Counted from the first letter of the stretch, positions 17,828-26,820 are shown. The stretch is 62,719 nucleotides of DNA from Winogradskyella sp. UBA3174 (GCF_002364335.1 NZ_DEXW01000075.1:1-62719); one strand, 5' to 3'. The notes: generated by a model from the sequence alone, not told the origin. A program made the numbers and translations.

Positions 17828-18778
17828 TTGAATTTACAAACCAAAATACAATTAAATAAGCAGCCGCATAATCAAATTGATTATAATACTGAGGTATTAC
17901 TAATTGGGTCTTGTTTTTCAGAAAATATTGGAGACAAGTTTCATTATTTTAAGTTTCAATCTGCTGCAAACCCTTTCGGGATTTTATTTCATCCATTAGC
18001 AATTGAAAACCTTATAACAAGAGCTATAAATAAAGATTGTTATTCTGAAGAGGACTTGTATTTTCAAAATGAGCAATGGTGTTGTTTAGATGCACATTCA
18101 AAATTTAATACAACTTCTAAAAACAATTTAATTAAGGCTTTAAATGCTCAAATAGATGCTACTCATAGTAAACTTTACAGTGCTACACATATTATACTAA
18201 CGTTAGGAACAAGTTGGGTTTATAGGCATTTATCTTCAGACACTATAGTTGCAAATTGTCATAAATTACCACAAAAACAGTTTGTAAAAGAATTACTTTC
18301 TGTATCACAAATTACCGAATCTATTGAATCTATTATTGCTCTAATAAGAGATGTGAATCCAAAAGTTAGTTTCTTATTTACGGTATCTCCTGTAAGGCAC
18401 ACAAAAGATGGATTTGTTGAGAATACAAGAAGTAAAGCGCATTTGTTAGCTGCAATCCATAATGTTGTGGATGTTAAAAACCAACTATATTACTTTCCTT
18501 CGTATGAAATTATGATGGATGAATTACGTGATTACCGTTTCTACAATTCAGATATGTTGCATCCTAGCCAGTTAGCAATAGATTATATCTGGAATCATTT
18601 TGATAAGGTTTGGCTATCGGAAGAGGCTCAAAAAACTTCAGAATTAGTAGCCACTATTCAAGCTAGAAAAATGCATCGCCCTTTTAATCCTTCTTCTCAA
18701 GCGCATCAAGATTTTCTCTCAAAGCTTCAGAGTGATATAGACCAGTTACAAAATAAACATCCTAATGTCTTCTTTTAG
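17828..18778 (+). CDS. GSCFA domain protein
   Basis: The 316-residue protein is named for the GSCF-A motif, seen here as VLLIGSCFSENIGDKFHYFK, with ANPFGILFHPLAIENL and the late DMLHPSQLAIDYIWNHF motif. The block I Ser and late D-x-x-H layout indicate an SGNH/GDSL-like hydrolase fold. The substrate is unknown. The start is a TTG (17828-17830). It is chosen because the conserved N-terminal block begins immediately after it and no upstream in-frame ATG exists. Only 5 bp separate it from alaS, so it is co-transcribed. Confidence 0.9.
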   Translation: MNLQTKIQLNKQPHNQIDYNTEVLLIGSCFSENIGDKFHYFKFQSAANPFGILFHPLAIENLITRAINKDCYSEEDLYFQNEQWCCLDAHSKFNTTSKNNLIKALNAQIDATHSKLYSATHIILTLGTSWVYRHLSSDTIVANCHKLPQKQFVKELLSVSQITESIESIIALIRDVNPKVSFLFTVSPVRHTKDGFVENTRSKAHLLAAIHNVVDVKNQLYYFPSYEIMMDELRDYRFYNSDMLHPSQLAIDYIWNHFDKVWLSEEAQKTSELVATIQARKMHRPFNPSSQAHQDFLSKLQSDIDQLQNKHPNVFF

Positions 18779-18924
18779 TGATTTTATAAATAATTGCAGA
18801 ACAGTGTTTTAATTCAAATCAGGTAATTTTACGTAGGTCTATTCTTAATTTATTCTTAATGAATTACGTTTTAACTTTTTAATAGTCCATTAATCGAAAA
18901 AACACTCCTGATAACAAATGATAG

Positions 18925-19041
18925 TTATATATTGGTTAAGCTATTAATCAATTTCTGAAAGGCGTTAGTTACATCTTCTATTTTAAATGAAGATTTACTG
19001 ATGCCTTTTTTATTTCTAGTTACATAAAAAAAAGTAAAGCG
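18925..19041 (-). other. Possible C-terminal gene scrap between GSCFA gene and coaD
   Basis: The minus strand is open for about 37 codons (TFFYVTRNKKGISKSSFK, then IEDVTNAFQKLINSLTNI and a stop at 18925-18927) with no start codon. It looks coding by composition but is bounded upstream by the coaD stop. It may be a remnant of a gene once following coaD. I saw no other gene in 18779-19049. Confidence 0.3.
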
Positions 19042-19049
19042 TTAGACTA

Positions 19050-19511
19050 TTATTTAGCATCTACACGAACACTTTCAGGTACAAGCTTAGTGTAATTTCC
19101 ATTATTTCGAATGACATCACGTACAATAGATGACGAAATGTAAGAGGTACTAGCAGCAGTTAGAAGGAATACTGTTTCAATAGGTGCTAGGTCTCTATTG
19201 GTATGTGCAATGGCTTTTTCGAACTCAAAATCAGCAGGATTTCTTAAACCTCTTAGTATGAATTCTACATTGTTTTTCTGACAAAAATCTACGGTGAGTC
19301 CTTTATAAGTCACCACCTTTACTCTAGGTTCATCTTTAAAAGAATCCTCAATAAATTTTTGGCGTTCGTCTAATGAAAACATATACTTTTTATCGGCATT
19401 AATGCCAATAGCAACAATAACTTCATCAAAAAGTGTTACGCTACGTTTTATAATATCGTAGTGGCCTAATGTTATTGGGTCAAATGATCCTGGAAATATT
19501 GCTCTTTTCAT
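19050..19511 (-). CDS. coaD: Phosphopantetheine adenylyltransferase
   Basis: This nucleotidyltransferase is the penultimate step of coenzyme A synthesis (4'-phosphopantetheine + ATP to dephospho-CoA). It shows the N-terminal KRAIFPGSFDPITLGHYDII with the HxGH-type TLGH motif, then FILRGLRNPADFEFE and the late TSYISSSIVRDV (SSSxxR). I start it at the ATG 19509-19511, because the family begins directly with K-x-A-I-F-P-G-S-F. An in-frame GTG five codons earlier (19524-19526) would add MEKTH, and the GGAG that lies there is better read as a Shine-Dalgarno. Length is then 153 residues, typical. Confidence 0.96.
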   Translation of the reverse strand: MKRAIFPGSFDPITLGHYDIIKRSVTLFDEVIVAIGINADKKYMFSLDERQKFIEDSFKDEPRVKVVTYKGLTVDFCQKNNVEFILRGLRNPADFEFEKAIAHTNRDLAPIETVFLLTAASTSYISSSIVRDVIRNNGNYTKLVPESVRVDAK

Positions 19512-19609
19512 ATGTGTTTTCTCCACGGACAGGAGTCTTTTTGTTGAATGCTTAGCAAATATAAGATTTATGATTTTAACTTACAGAGCGATTCAAAAAT
19601 CAGACACTA

Positions 19610-20587
19610 TTATTTATTTAACGCTTCTTTTATAGCATTGTCAAACAGCTCTTCCATACTAATGCCAGCTTTTGCAGCTTGTTGCGGTAAAATACTTTCA
19701 TTTGTTAAACCAGGCACTGTATTAACTTCTAATAAGTAAGGTTCATCATTTTTAAAGATAAATTCACTTCGAGAAAAGCCTGATAGACCTAAGATATCAT
19801 AGATTTTCTTTGCTTTAAGCCTAACTTTGTTTACATAGTCATCAGAAATACGAGCAGGCGTAATCTCTTGAGATTTACCTTCGTATTTTGCTTGGTAGTC
19901 AAAGAAATCATTTTCAGAAACAATTTCTGTAATTGGTAAAACGGTTGTTTCTCCTTTATATGAAATAACACCAACAGATACTTCAACTCCGTTTAGAAAT
20001 TCCTCTATAATGATTTCGTTGTCTTCTTTAAAAGAATTATCGATTGCAGCTTGTAAATCTTCTTTTTTATAAACTTTAGAAATTCCAAAACTACTCCCAG
20101 CTTTATTGGCTTTTACAAAACAAGGTAGACCTACTTTACTAACTATAGTATCTTCGTTAATGGTATCACCAAGATTTAAACAATAGCTTTCAGCAGTTTT
20201 AATACCATACGGCTTTAATGTTGCTAATAAATCTCTTTTATTAAAAGTAAGTGCGGCTTGGTACATGCTGCAACTTGTTTGGGATAAGTTTAATAATTTA
20301 AAATAGGCTTGCATGTAACCATCCTCACCAGGTGAACCATGTATGGCGTTAAAAACACAATCAAATGTGATTTTAGTTTCGTTAACCAAAACTGAAAAAT
20401 CATTCTTATCTATTGGGAATTCTTCATTAAAGTCATTCACAAAAACCCATTTATCCTTAAAGATATGAATGCGATAGGTATTATAAATATCTTTATTTAA
20501 GGAGTTATAAACAACGTTGCCGCTTTTTAGTGAAATTTGATATTCACTAGAATAACCTCCCATTATAATTGCAATATTTTTTTTCAT
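19610..20587 (-). CDS. ddl: D-alanine--D-alanine ligase
   Basis: The 325-residue ATP-grasp enzyme joins two D-Ala for peptidoglycan synthesis. Visible are the N-terminal MGGYSSEYQISLKSG with the catalytic Glu region, NAIHGSPGEDGYMQAYFKLL, the ATP-grasp strand LPCFVKANKAGSSFGISKV, EEFLNGVEVSVGVI and the C-terminal Mg site around YLLEVNTVPGLTNESILPQ. It lies 83 bp upstream of coaD in the same direction and opposite to the PASTA/RluD genes. Confidence 0.97.
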   Translation of the reverse strand: MKKNIAIIMGGYSSEYQISLKSGNVVYNSLNKDIYNTYRIHIFKDKWVFVNDFNEEFPIDKNDFSVLVNETKITFDCVFNAIHGSPGEDGYMQAYFKLLNLSQTSCSMYQAALTFNKRDLLATLKPYGIKTAESYCLNLGDTINEDTIVSKVGLPCFVKANKAGSSFGISKVYKKEDLQAAIDNSFKEDNEIIIEEFLNGVEVSVGVISYKGETTVLPITEIVSENDFFDYQAKYEGKSQEITPARISDDYVNKVRLKAKKIYDILGLSGFSRSEFIFKNDEPYLLEVNTVPGLTNESILPQQAAKAGISMEELFDNAIKEALNK

Positions 20588-20733
20588 TATCTAGTTTAAA
20601 AAAAGCTATAATGTAAAAGTATCATTTATTTTAATTTGAACAACTCGTTATCAATGTAAAGTGTAATTATGAACTAAATATCTACTTCTTACGTATTTTA
20701 ATTATGCAGCGTTATTATAACGTTATATTTTAT

Positions 20734-20741
20734 TAGTTTTG
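20734..20741 (+). promoter_or_regulatory. -7 box of the PASTA-rluD transcript
   Basis: TAGTTTTG fits TAnnTTTG and lies 18 bp before the PASTA gene start. No clear TTG -33 element is present at 17-23 bp upstream. Confidence 0.4.
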
Positions 20742-20759
20742 CCTACAATTATTTAGCTT

Positions 20760-21308
20760 ATGAGTTTTGTTAAGTTTATTACCAGCAAAGTGTTTTTTAA
20801 ACAATTGGCGCTTGCTATTGTCGCTACGATAGTTTTGTGTTTTATAATGTTAAAGTGGTTAAATGTAACAACCAATCATAATGAATTTGTCGTTGTTCCT
20901 GATTTAAAAGGCAAATCGCTAGAGACTGTTAAGATTGAATTAAGAGATAGTGATTTGGAATTTAAACTTCAAGATTCTGCAAATTTCAATCCTAATTACC
21001 CAAGATATTCTGTTATTGAACAAAGTCCAAAAGCTGGTGAAAAGGTTAAGGAAAATAGAAAAATATATCTCATAACAAATCCATCTGGTTATCGTAAAGT
21101 TTCAGTTCCTAATATACTAAAAAGTACCTTTAGACAGGCAAAACCTCAATTAGAAGCATTAGAATTTAAAATTGGTAAGATTACCTTTAAAGATGCTATT
21201 GGTGAAGGTGTAATGTCTATGTCTCACAATGGAAAACCCCTTAAACCTGGAGACTTATTACCATTAACAACTGAAATTGATTTAGTTGTTGGAAACGGTA
21301 AATTATAG
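20760..21308 (+). CDS. PASTA-domain membrane protein
   Basis: The 182-residue protein has one N-terminal transmembrane helix (about 13-33). Two to three PASTA repeats follow outside the membrane (FVVVPDLKGKSLETVKIELR, YSVIEQSPKAGEKVKENRKI, VSVPNILKSTFRQAKPQLEA). PASTA modules bind peptidoglycan or muropeptides in other bacteria. There is no kinase or transpeptidase domain, so this is a stand-alone sensor or scaffold. It sits opposite ddl and just before the pseudouridine synthase gene, an arrangement common in flavobacteria. Confidence 0.9.
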   Translation: MSFVKFITSKVFFKQLALAIVATIVLCFIMLKWLNVTTNHNEFVVVPDLKGKSLETVKIELRDSDLEFKLQDSANFNPNYPRYSVIEQSPKAGEKVKENRKIYLITNPSGYRKVSVPNILKSTFRQAKPQLEALEFKIGKITFKDAIGEGVMSMSHNGKPLKPGDLLPLTTEIDLVVGNGKL

Positions 21309-21318
21309 TCCAAATATA

Positions 21319-22356
21319 ATGACTAATACATCAGACAATTCAAAAGTAGAAGACGAGCGTTACGAACACTTCTCATTTAAAGTAGACAAAGGACAAAGTC
21401 CATTGCGTATAGATAAATTCTTAATGAATTGCGTTGAGAATATTACACGAAGCAAAATTCAGAATGCTGCCAAAGAAGGTGGTGTTTTGGTTAACGATGC
21501 TCCTGTGAAATCTAACTATAAAGTAAGACCTCACGATGTTATATCGGTAACCTTTGAGCATCCTGCTTACGAGCAGCTTTTGGTTGCAGAAGACATGCCT
21601 CTAGATATTGTTTACGAAGATGATGACTTATTAGTCGTAAACAAACCAGCAGGAATAGTTGTACATCCTGGACATGGTAACTATTCTGGGACTTTAATAA
21701 ATGGTCTTATTTTTCATTTTAATAATCTACCAAACAACTCTAGTGACAGACCTGGTTTAGTACACCGTATAGATAAAGATACGACAGGCTTATTAGTTGT
21801 GGCTAAGACAGAACTTGCTATGACGCATCTCTCTAAACAATTTGCTGATAAAACAAGCGAACGCGAATATGTAGCTTTAGTTTGGGGAAATATAGAAGAA
21901 GATGAAGGCACTATAGAAGGACACATAGGTCGTCATCCTAAAAATAGATTACAGAATACTGTTTACCAAGGCCAAGATGAGCATTATGGTAGACCAGCAG
22001 TGACGCATTTTAAAGTCTTAGAGCGCTTAGGCTACGTTACTTTGGTAAGTTGTAAACTTGAAACAGGTCGTACACATCAAATACGCGTGCATATGAAGCA
22101 TATTGGGCACACATTATTTAATGACGAGCGTTATGGTGGTGAACGTATTTTAAAAGGCACAACGTTTACTAAATACAAGCAATTTGTAGATAACTGTTTT
22201 AAAATTTTACCAAGACAAGCACTACATGCTAAAACATTAGGATTTGTACATCCAACTACCGGAGAATTTTTACGATTTACAGCAGAGGTACCTCAAGACA
22301 TGATGCAATGTATAGAGAAGTGGAAAATCTATTCGAAGCATCAAGAGAATGAATAG
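21319..22356 (+). CDS. rluD: RluD-type 23S rRNA pseudouridine synthase
   Basis: An N-terminal S4 RNA-binding domain (about 25-90) is followed by the catalytic domain with the RluA-family motif HRIDKDTTGLLVVAKT, whose Asp is the nucleophile, plus GRTHQIRVHMKHIGH. It likely makes pseudouridines in helix 69 of 23S rRNA. I start at the ATG 21319-21321 (MTNTSDNSK). A TTG start at 21286 is open but would overlap the PASTA coding region by 23 bp. Length is then 345 residues, normal. Confidence 0.94.
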   Translation: MTNTSDNSKVEDERYEHFSFKVDKGQSPLRIDKFLMNCVENITRSKIQNAAKEGGVLVNDAPVKSNYKVRPHDVISVTFEHPAYEQLLVAEDMPLDIVYEDDDLLVVNKPAGIVVHPGHGNYSGTLINGLIFHFNNLPNNSSDRPGLVHRIDKDTTGLLVVAKTELAMTHLSKQFADKTSEREYVALVWGNIEEDEGTIEGHIGRHPKNRLQNTVYQGQDEHYGRPAVTHFKVLERLGYVTLVSCKLETGRTHQIRVHMKHIGHTLFNDERYGGERILKGTTFTKYKQFVDNCFKILPRQALHAKTLGFVHPTTGEFLRFTAEVPQDMMQCIEKWKIYSKHQENE

Positions 22357-22407
22357 TGCTATTGGTATTAATTGTTAAATGTCATTTTTAGTTTTAGTTC
22401 TAGTTTG

Positions 22408-22415
22408 TAACTTTG
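22408..22415 (+). promoter_or_regulatory. -7 box of yaaA
   Basis: TAACTTTG fits TAnnTTTG, 20 bp before the yaaA ATG. It is identical to the box before era. Confidence 0.5.
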
Positions 22416-22435
22416 AATTAAAATAAAATCAAGTT

Positions 22436-23194
22436 ATGAAACTCGTATTATCACCTGCTAAATCCTTAGATTTTGAAACGAAACTCCCAACGACTAAAAC
22501 TACAGAGGGTTATTTTTTAGCTGAAGCTGAACATTTAAATAAATTATTAAAGAAGAAATCGGCTAGAGGTTTATCTACGCTTATGCATATTTCTGATAAT
22601 TTAGGGCAGTTAAATTACGAGCGTAACCAAGACTGGCAATTACCTTTTACACCAGATAATGCAAGACAAGCTATTTATGCTTTTAGTGGTGACGTTTATA
22701 GAGGCTTAGATGCGTATACTATTGATATCAAAAAGTTAGACAAAGTAGAAAAAACGGTGAGAATCATATCTGGACTTTATGGTATTTTAAAACCTCTAGA
22801 TTTAGTACAACCTTACCGATTAGAAATGGGTACTAAAATGCCAGTAGGTAAAAACAAGAATTTATATGAATTCTGGCAGAAGAAAGTGACACTAGCACTA
22901 AATGATGAGCTAGACGATGATGAGTTATTTTTGAACCTAGCTAGTAACGAGTATTTTAAAGCGATAGACACCAAGGCTTTAAAAGTCCCAGTGATTAATA
23001 TTGCTTTTAAAGAATTTAAAGGTGATAAATATAAGATTGTAGCCATCTACGCTAAACTAGCAAGAGGGTTAATGACACGTTATGTTATAGATACTGATGC
23101 TAAAACCATAGATGATATTAAAGCATTTAACTATGATAATTACGGTTTTAGTGAAGAACTATCCTCAAAAACTGACTTGGTTTTTACGAGATAA
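22436..23194 (+). CDS. yaaA: Peroxide stress protein YaaA (UPF0246)
   Basis: The 252-residue protein opens MKLVLSPAKSLDFETKLP, the diagnostic N-terminus, then QAIYAFSGDVYRGLDAYTID, IISGLYGILKPLDLVQPYRL, EMGTKMP and NLASNEYFKAID. YaaA limits free iron during oxidative stress in E. coli and has a DNA-binding fold. The exact activity in this organism is assumed, not shown. It is cytoplasmic and has its own promoter box. Confidence 0.95.
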   Translation: MKLVLSPAKSLDFETKLPTTKTTEGYFLAEAEHLNKLLKKKSARGLSTLMHISDNLGQLNYERNQDWQLPFTPDNARQAIYAFSGDVYRGLDAYTIDIKKLDKVEKTVRIISGLYGILKPLDLVQPYRLEMGTKMPVGKNKNLYEFWQKKVTLALNDELDDDELFLNLASNEYFKAIDTKALKVPVINIAFKEFKGDKYKIVAIYAKLARGLMTRYVIDTDAKTIDDIKAFNYDNYGFSEELSSKTDLVFTR

Positions 23195-23226
23195 AACGTA
23201 TAATTAATAAGAATTAACTTTTTCCA

Positions 23227-23949
23227 ATGTACTATTACATAATTGTTGCTCTTCAGGCTTATTGTATATATCACGCCTACAAAAATCAAAAACCGTATTA
23301 CTGGTATTTTCTTATATTCTTTATTCCTGTATTTGGTTCACTTATTTATGTAATCACTCAGGTTTATAATAAAAATGATGCAGATAAAATTCAGGGAGAA
23401 ATCACTTCAATTATCAATCCTACAAAGAAAATTAGCGACTTAGAAAATAAAATTGAATTTTCTGATACATACACCAATAGAATAGAGTTGGCAGATGCTT
23501 ATGTTCAAAATAACGATATGCCAAATGCTATAGTTCAATATAAAAAGACTTTAGAAGATATAGATCAGAATGATTTATATGCACGTCAGCGTTTGGTGTT
23601 GTGTTATTTTCAGATGAAAGATTACAATGGTGTTGTAGAACATGCAAATAAGATAAAACACAAGTCAGAGTTTAAAGGGTCTAAACAACAATTCTGTTAT
23701 GGTTTGGCATTAAAAGAACTTGGTAAATTAGAAGAGGCTGAAGTACAACTAAAAGAAGTAGACAGACCTTATTCTAATTATGATGAGCGTTTAGAATTGG
23801 CTAAATTTTATTTGGAAAGCAATAGAACTACTGAAGGTAAAGCATTATTACAAGAAATAGCTTCAGAATCAGAGAATATGACCAAGCCAAATAGAAGAAT
23901 TTATAGAGCTACAATTATTGAAGTAGAACGCTTATTGAAGACACTTTGA
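23227..23949 (+). CDS. Membrane-anchored TPR protein
   Basis: The protein has 240 residues. The first 45 carry two hydrophobic helices with the PLD-N-like pattern YHAYKNQKPYYWYFLIFFIP and FGSLIYVITQVY. The remainder is tetratricopeptide-like: RIELADAYVQNNDMPNAIVQ, YARQRLVLCYFQMKDYNGVV and QFCYGLALKELGKLEEAEVQ. It is probably an inner-membrane protein with its TPR domain in the cytoplasm, acting as a scaffold. The partner is unknown. It follows yaaA by 32 bp and may be co-transcribed. Confidence 0.8.
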   Translation: MYYYIIVALQAYCIYHAYKNQKPYYWYFLIFFIPVFGSLIYVITQVYNKNDADKIQGEITSIINPTKKISDLENKIEFSDTYTNRIELADAYVQNNDMPNAIVQYKKTLEDIDQNDLYARQRLVLCYFQMKDYNGVVEHANKIKHKSEFKGSKQQFCYGLALKELGKLEEAEVQLKEVDRPYSNYDERLELAKFYLESNRTTEGKALLQEIASESENMTKPNRRIYRATIIEVERLLKTL

Positions 23950-24132
23950 TGTTTGCTCACTGATAACCTTATCTGTTTTTTATTAAAAACGTTACTTCAT
24001 TAAAATGAGTAACTCAAATTTAACTATCGCAGTTCTCATTATAAAAGTCAATAATTATCTCAATATGCTTAGTGCGCTTAAATTCTTTTTTTTAATTTTT
24101 TTGATAAGAATTGGACAATCCTCAAAGAATTT

Positions 24133-24567
24133 TTAGTTGTTTTTTTTTAAATGTTGGCTTCCAAAAATCTGTTCGCTCTTACCTAGTTTAGTGACTGTAT
24201 CTCCAGAGTCTTTATTAACGTAATATTCTCTAAAATCATCTGTAAGTAAAAGAGATATTGGGGCTAGGTCATCTCCATAAGTTTTAGAATATTCTGCTGC
24301 ATATAGATTTATAATACCTTCATATTCTTTAATAACCATTAATAAAAGAGGTCTCTTGCCCACAATAATTTTGTATTTATATATAAAAGTTTCACCGCCC
24401 CTTTTAATCTTTATTTCTTTAACCTTTATGTAGTTATATTCTGTTTTTTTCTTCTTTTTGTTTTCCTTAAACTTAATATTCCTTTGATCTAATATTTTTA
24501 CTTCACCCTCAACGACCTCTCCATCTCTAAAAGTTAATGTTACAGGTTCGTAGCCTTTGGCATTCAA
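24133..24567 (-). CDS. Small secreted protein of unknown function, start codon unclear
   Basis: From the TTG at 24565-24567 the frame gives 144 residues, beta-rich and lysine-rich (GYEPVTLTFRDGEVVEGEVK, TFIYKYKIIVGKRPLLLMVI). Upstream in the same frame the sequence encodes a signal peptide (HKKTIVILLLLISVISLNAK). Its natural start position is occupied by ATA (24616-24618), with a stop four codons further up. The protein was therefore probably exported and has either lost its ATG or uses AUA. No family was recognised. Upstream-facing DNA between this gene and the monooxygenase is short and AT-rich. Confidence 0.55.
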   Translation of the reverse strand: MNAKGYEPVTLTFRDGEVVEGEVKILDQRNIKFKENKKKKKTEYNYIKVKEIKIKRGGETFIYKYKIIVGKRPLLLMVIKEYEGIINLYAAEYSKTYGDDLAPISLLLTDDFREYYVNKDSGDTVTKLGKSEQIFGSQHLKKNN

Positions 24568-24694
24568 AGAAATTACTGAGATGAGTAATAGTAATATAAC
24601 TATTGTTTTTTTATGTATTAGTTTTTAATTTGTGTTTTACAAATTATGAAGCTTCCGTTATTTGGTTTTTTTTGAGATGCAAATTTAACCATTA

Positions 24695-26227
24695 TCATAA
24701 ATCTTTACGTTTCAGAAAACCTCCTCTAGGTGAATTACTTTCGTGAAGTACAATTTCGGAATGAAGAAACTGTGCAGCCTTAGCTGAATCTTTCACTTTG
24801 GAAGCCGTACGTTCTAACATGTCTGATTCAAAATCAGTTAACACACTTTTCCGTATTCCAGCTTCTCTCCACCGAGATAAAGGTCTACATCCTTTTGTGA
24901 TTCCGCGAGCTAAAGCTAGAGCATCTAACAATGCTTGATTCGCTCCCTGTCCTTTAAACGGACTCATAGGGTGAGCCGCATCTCCGATTAGTGTGATTTG
25001 GCCTTGGTTCTCCAATAATTCTGGCTCAAGTAATTCTCGGTCATAAACAGGATAGCCAGAAACCTGAGCTTCTAGTGTTGCTGCTAAAATCTGAGGAATA
25101 GGATCGTGCCATTGTGTTCTACGACAAGCTTCTTCTTTTAGTGCTTTAGTTCCTTTTACACTTAATGCTTTAGCTTCTTTTTCGGCCATTGGAAAGCTAA
25201 GTTGCCACATTATTGAATCTGATGTATAAGGCATCATGTATATCCGTTCATTACCATTAGCGGTTTGAAACACCGTAGCAGAATCTAACAAAGCACTATC
25301 AAGACCTTTAAGATTGCTTAAAGGACAAATGCCTAATATTACAATACAACCTAGATATTGTAAAGGAGTCATAGCCTCACCAATCAGTAAATTCCGCACA
25401 GAACTTCGTAAACCGTCGGCTCCAACAACCAAATCTGCTTTGGCGCGTTTTAGCTTTCCATCTATTTTAAAACTCAAATCAATACGATCACCTTCATCTT
25501 TTTTGAAATCTACTAACTGGTATCCCCATTTTACAGCATCATAACTACCGAGTTGCTTAAGTAATGCTAATCGCAAAGACTGTCTTGCAATATGGACATT
25601 TGTGCGCTTCTGAGATTTTGTTTTAGTGTCTGAATCCATCCACTTCCGCATTCCCCATTCCCCAATCACTTTTCCGTCTGTAGTATGAACCACATGCCTT
25701 GTTGAAATGACTCCGTCTTCTAAAGATAAAACACCAAACCCTTTCATTGCTTTACTGGCTTGTTGCAGCGTTAGCCCATAGCCTTGAGATCGCTCATCGA
25801 AGCTACTATCGCGTTCATAAAGTGTGAATGGAATTTGGCGATGTAAACAAGCTACAGCGAGAGCGACACCTCCTATACCACCGCCAATAATAGCAATATG
25901 TGGGTAGTTTTCTTTATCTGCTGTTGGATGGTTGGTAGAATGAACCAACCCAGATCCTCTGCAGTTTATACAAGAGTATTGCTCACCTTTAGGACGAATT
26001 GGAGTAGTGCCTTCATCCTTGTTTTTTTCAAATTCATCTAATTTTATTTGGTATTGAAGTCGTACTTTTTTATTGATTTTCCGAGTCTTTCTCCCTAGTC
26101 CTTTACATTTTTCGCAAATAGTCCAGCTAGCCTCTTCATTTTCCATCTGTTTTACTTTTTCTTTATTTAGCTTGGATTTGATTCTTTTCTGTATTAAATT
26201 ATTATAAGCTATTAGTTTTTTAAGCAC
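24695..26227 (-). CDS. Zinc-finger/FAD-dependent monooxygenase fusion
   Basis: The protein has 510 residues. Residues about 30-95 hold two CxxCxGxG knots of the DnaJ type (CEKCKGLG and CINCRGSG), separated by a basic spacer. Residues about 110-500 are a class A flavoprotein hydroxylase: dinucleotide fold IAIIGGGIGGVALAVACL, the DG motif ADLVVGADGLRSSVRN, and the GD motif LIGDAAHPMSPFKGQGANQA. It resembles PHBH/UbiH/TetX-type enzymes that hydroxylate small aromatic or polycyclic substrates with NAD(P)H. The zinc domain is unusual for the family. No neighbouring pathway genes identify the substrate. Confidence 0.85.
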   Translation of the reverse strand: MLKKLIAYNNLIQKRIKSKLNKEKVKQMENEEASWTICEKCKGLGRKTRKINKKVRLQYQIKLDEFEKNKDEGTTPIRPKGEQYSCINCRGSGLVHSTNHPTADKENYPHIAIIGGGIGGVALAVACLHRQIPFTLYERDSSFDERSQGYGLTLQQASKAMKGFGVLSLEDGVISTRHVVHTTDGKVIGEWGMRKWMDSDTKTKSQKRTNVHIARQSLRLALLKQLGSYDAVKWGYQLVDFKKDEGDRIDLSFKIDGKLKRAKADLVVGADGLRSSVRNLLIGEAMTPLQYLGCIVILGICPLSNLKGLDSALLDSATVFQTANGNERIYMMPYTSDSIMWQLSFPMAEKEAKALSVKGTKALKEEACRRTQWHDPIPQILAATLEAQVSGYPVYDRELLEPELLENQGQITLIGDAAHPMSPFKGQGANQALLDALALARGITKGCRPLSRWREAGIRKSVLTDFESDMLERTASKVKDSAKAAQFLHSEIVLHESNSPRGGFLKRKDL

Positions 26228-26278
26228 CTAAATTTAGTAAACAAATCACAGATAGAAAATTCTAGCGGACATGAGCGC

Positions 26279-26345
26279 AGCGAACTGGTGTAGCAATTTT
26301 TGTAAGTTGGGTAGGGTTAGCATAAATTCTATTATCTATACTGGT
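26279..26345. repeat. Dispersed repeat, copy A
   Basis: The stretch containing CTGGTGTAGCAATTTTTGTA followed by AGTT-G-GGTTAGCA-AAATT is closely similar to 32365-32405, 6 kb away. It lies outside genes, downstream of nothing recognisable, and belongs to an intergenic element spread through this accessory patch. The remaining gap 26228-26401 shows no gene. Confidence 0.45.
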
Positions 26346-26401
26346 AAAAACAGCCTTTTAATTTCATGTCAAAGTTAAATATTTATCTCATATTAATTTT
26401 T

Positions 26402-26539
26402 ATGAATATACCAAGCGAAGCTAACGAGATAATTATTGCAGTTATTTTAATTTCTGTAGTGTGGGCTTTAGTCATTTATTTAACGAAAAATAGTAATTAC
26501 AGAAGCAGCAGAAATAAAAGGGCTAGGAAGCAGTTTTAA
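26402..26539 (+). CDS. Possible 45-residue single-pass membrane protein
   Basis: The ATG at 26402-26404 opens MNIPSEANEI, a hydrophobic helix (IIAVILISVVWALVIYL, about 11-27), then a basic tail TKNSNYRSSRNKRARKQF and a stop at 26537-26539. The positive-inside rule suggests N-out, C-in. The layout (short acidic N-terminus, one helix, Arg/Lys-rich tail) is that of genuine small membrane proteins. There is no homologue I can name and no clear promoter. It sits between repeat elements. Confidence 0.4.
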   Translation: MNIPSEANEIIIAVILISVVWALVIYLTKNSNYRSSRNKRARKQF

Positions 26540-26615
26540 TCTGCTGAATTTGCTTTTCTATCAGTTAGGTGTTTGGTACAGGTTCCTATTCCGTAAGCTT
26601 CATAATCCTAACGTT

Positions 26616-26798
26616 TTAGTTTTCAAATTCTGTTAAGTAACTAGTCCTTTTAAGTTCCTTATTTTTACTTCGCAACATTTGTAATATCTTTTCCTTTGCC
26701 CAGATTTTCAATTCCGATTTAAATACTGTACTCAGAAAGTAACACAATCTACTTAATTTTGATGATTGTAGAACGCTATTTTTTTCCATTAATGCCAA
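26616..26798 (-). other. Uncertain 60-codon open frame
   Basis: The frame from 26798 to 26616 reads MALMEKNSVLQSSKLSRLCY and ends KELKRTSYLTEFEN. It is lysine-rich and helical by composition but matches nothing I recognise. It could be a gene scrap inside the repeat-rich region. I give it low weight. Confidence 0.2.
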
Positions 26799-26820
26799 CT
26801 TGATTTGTATGGTTAGTTGC

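Noticed and set aside
24695..26227. Tet(X)-type tetracycline-inactivating enzyme
   Set aside because: The flavin monooxygenase motifs are shared by the whole class A family. The extra zinc domain and the different length argue against Tet(X).
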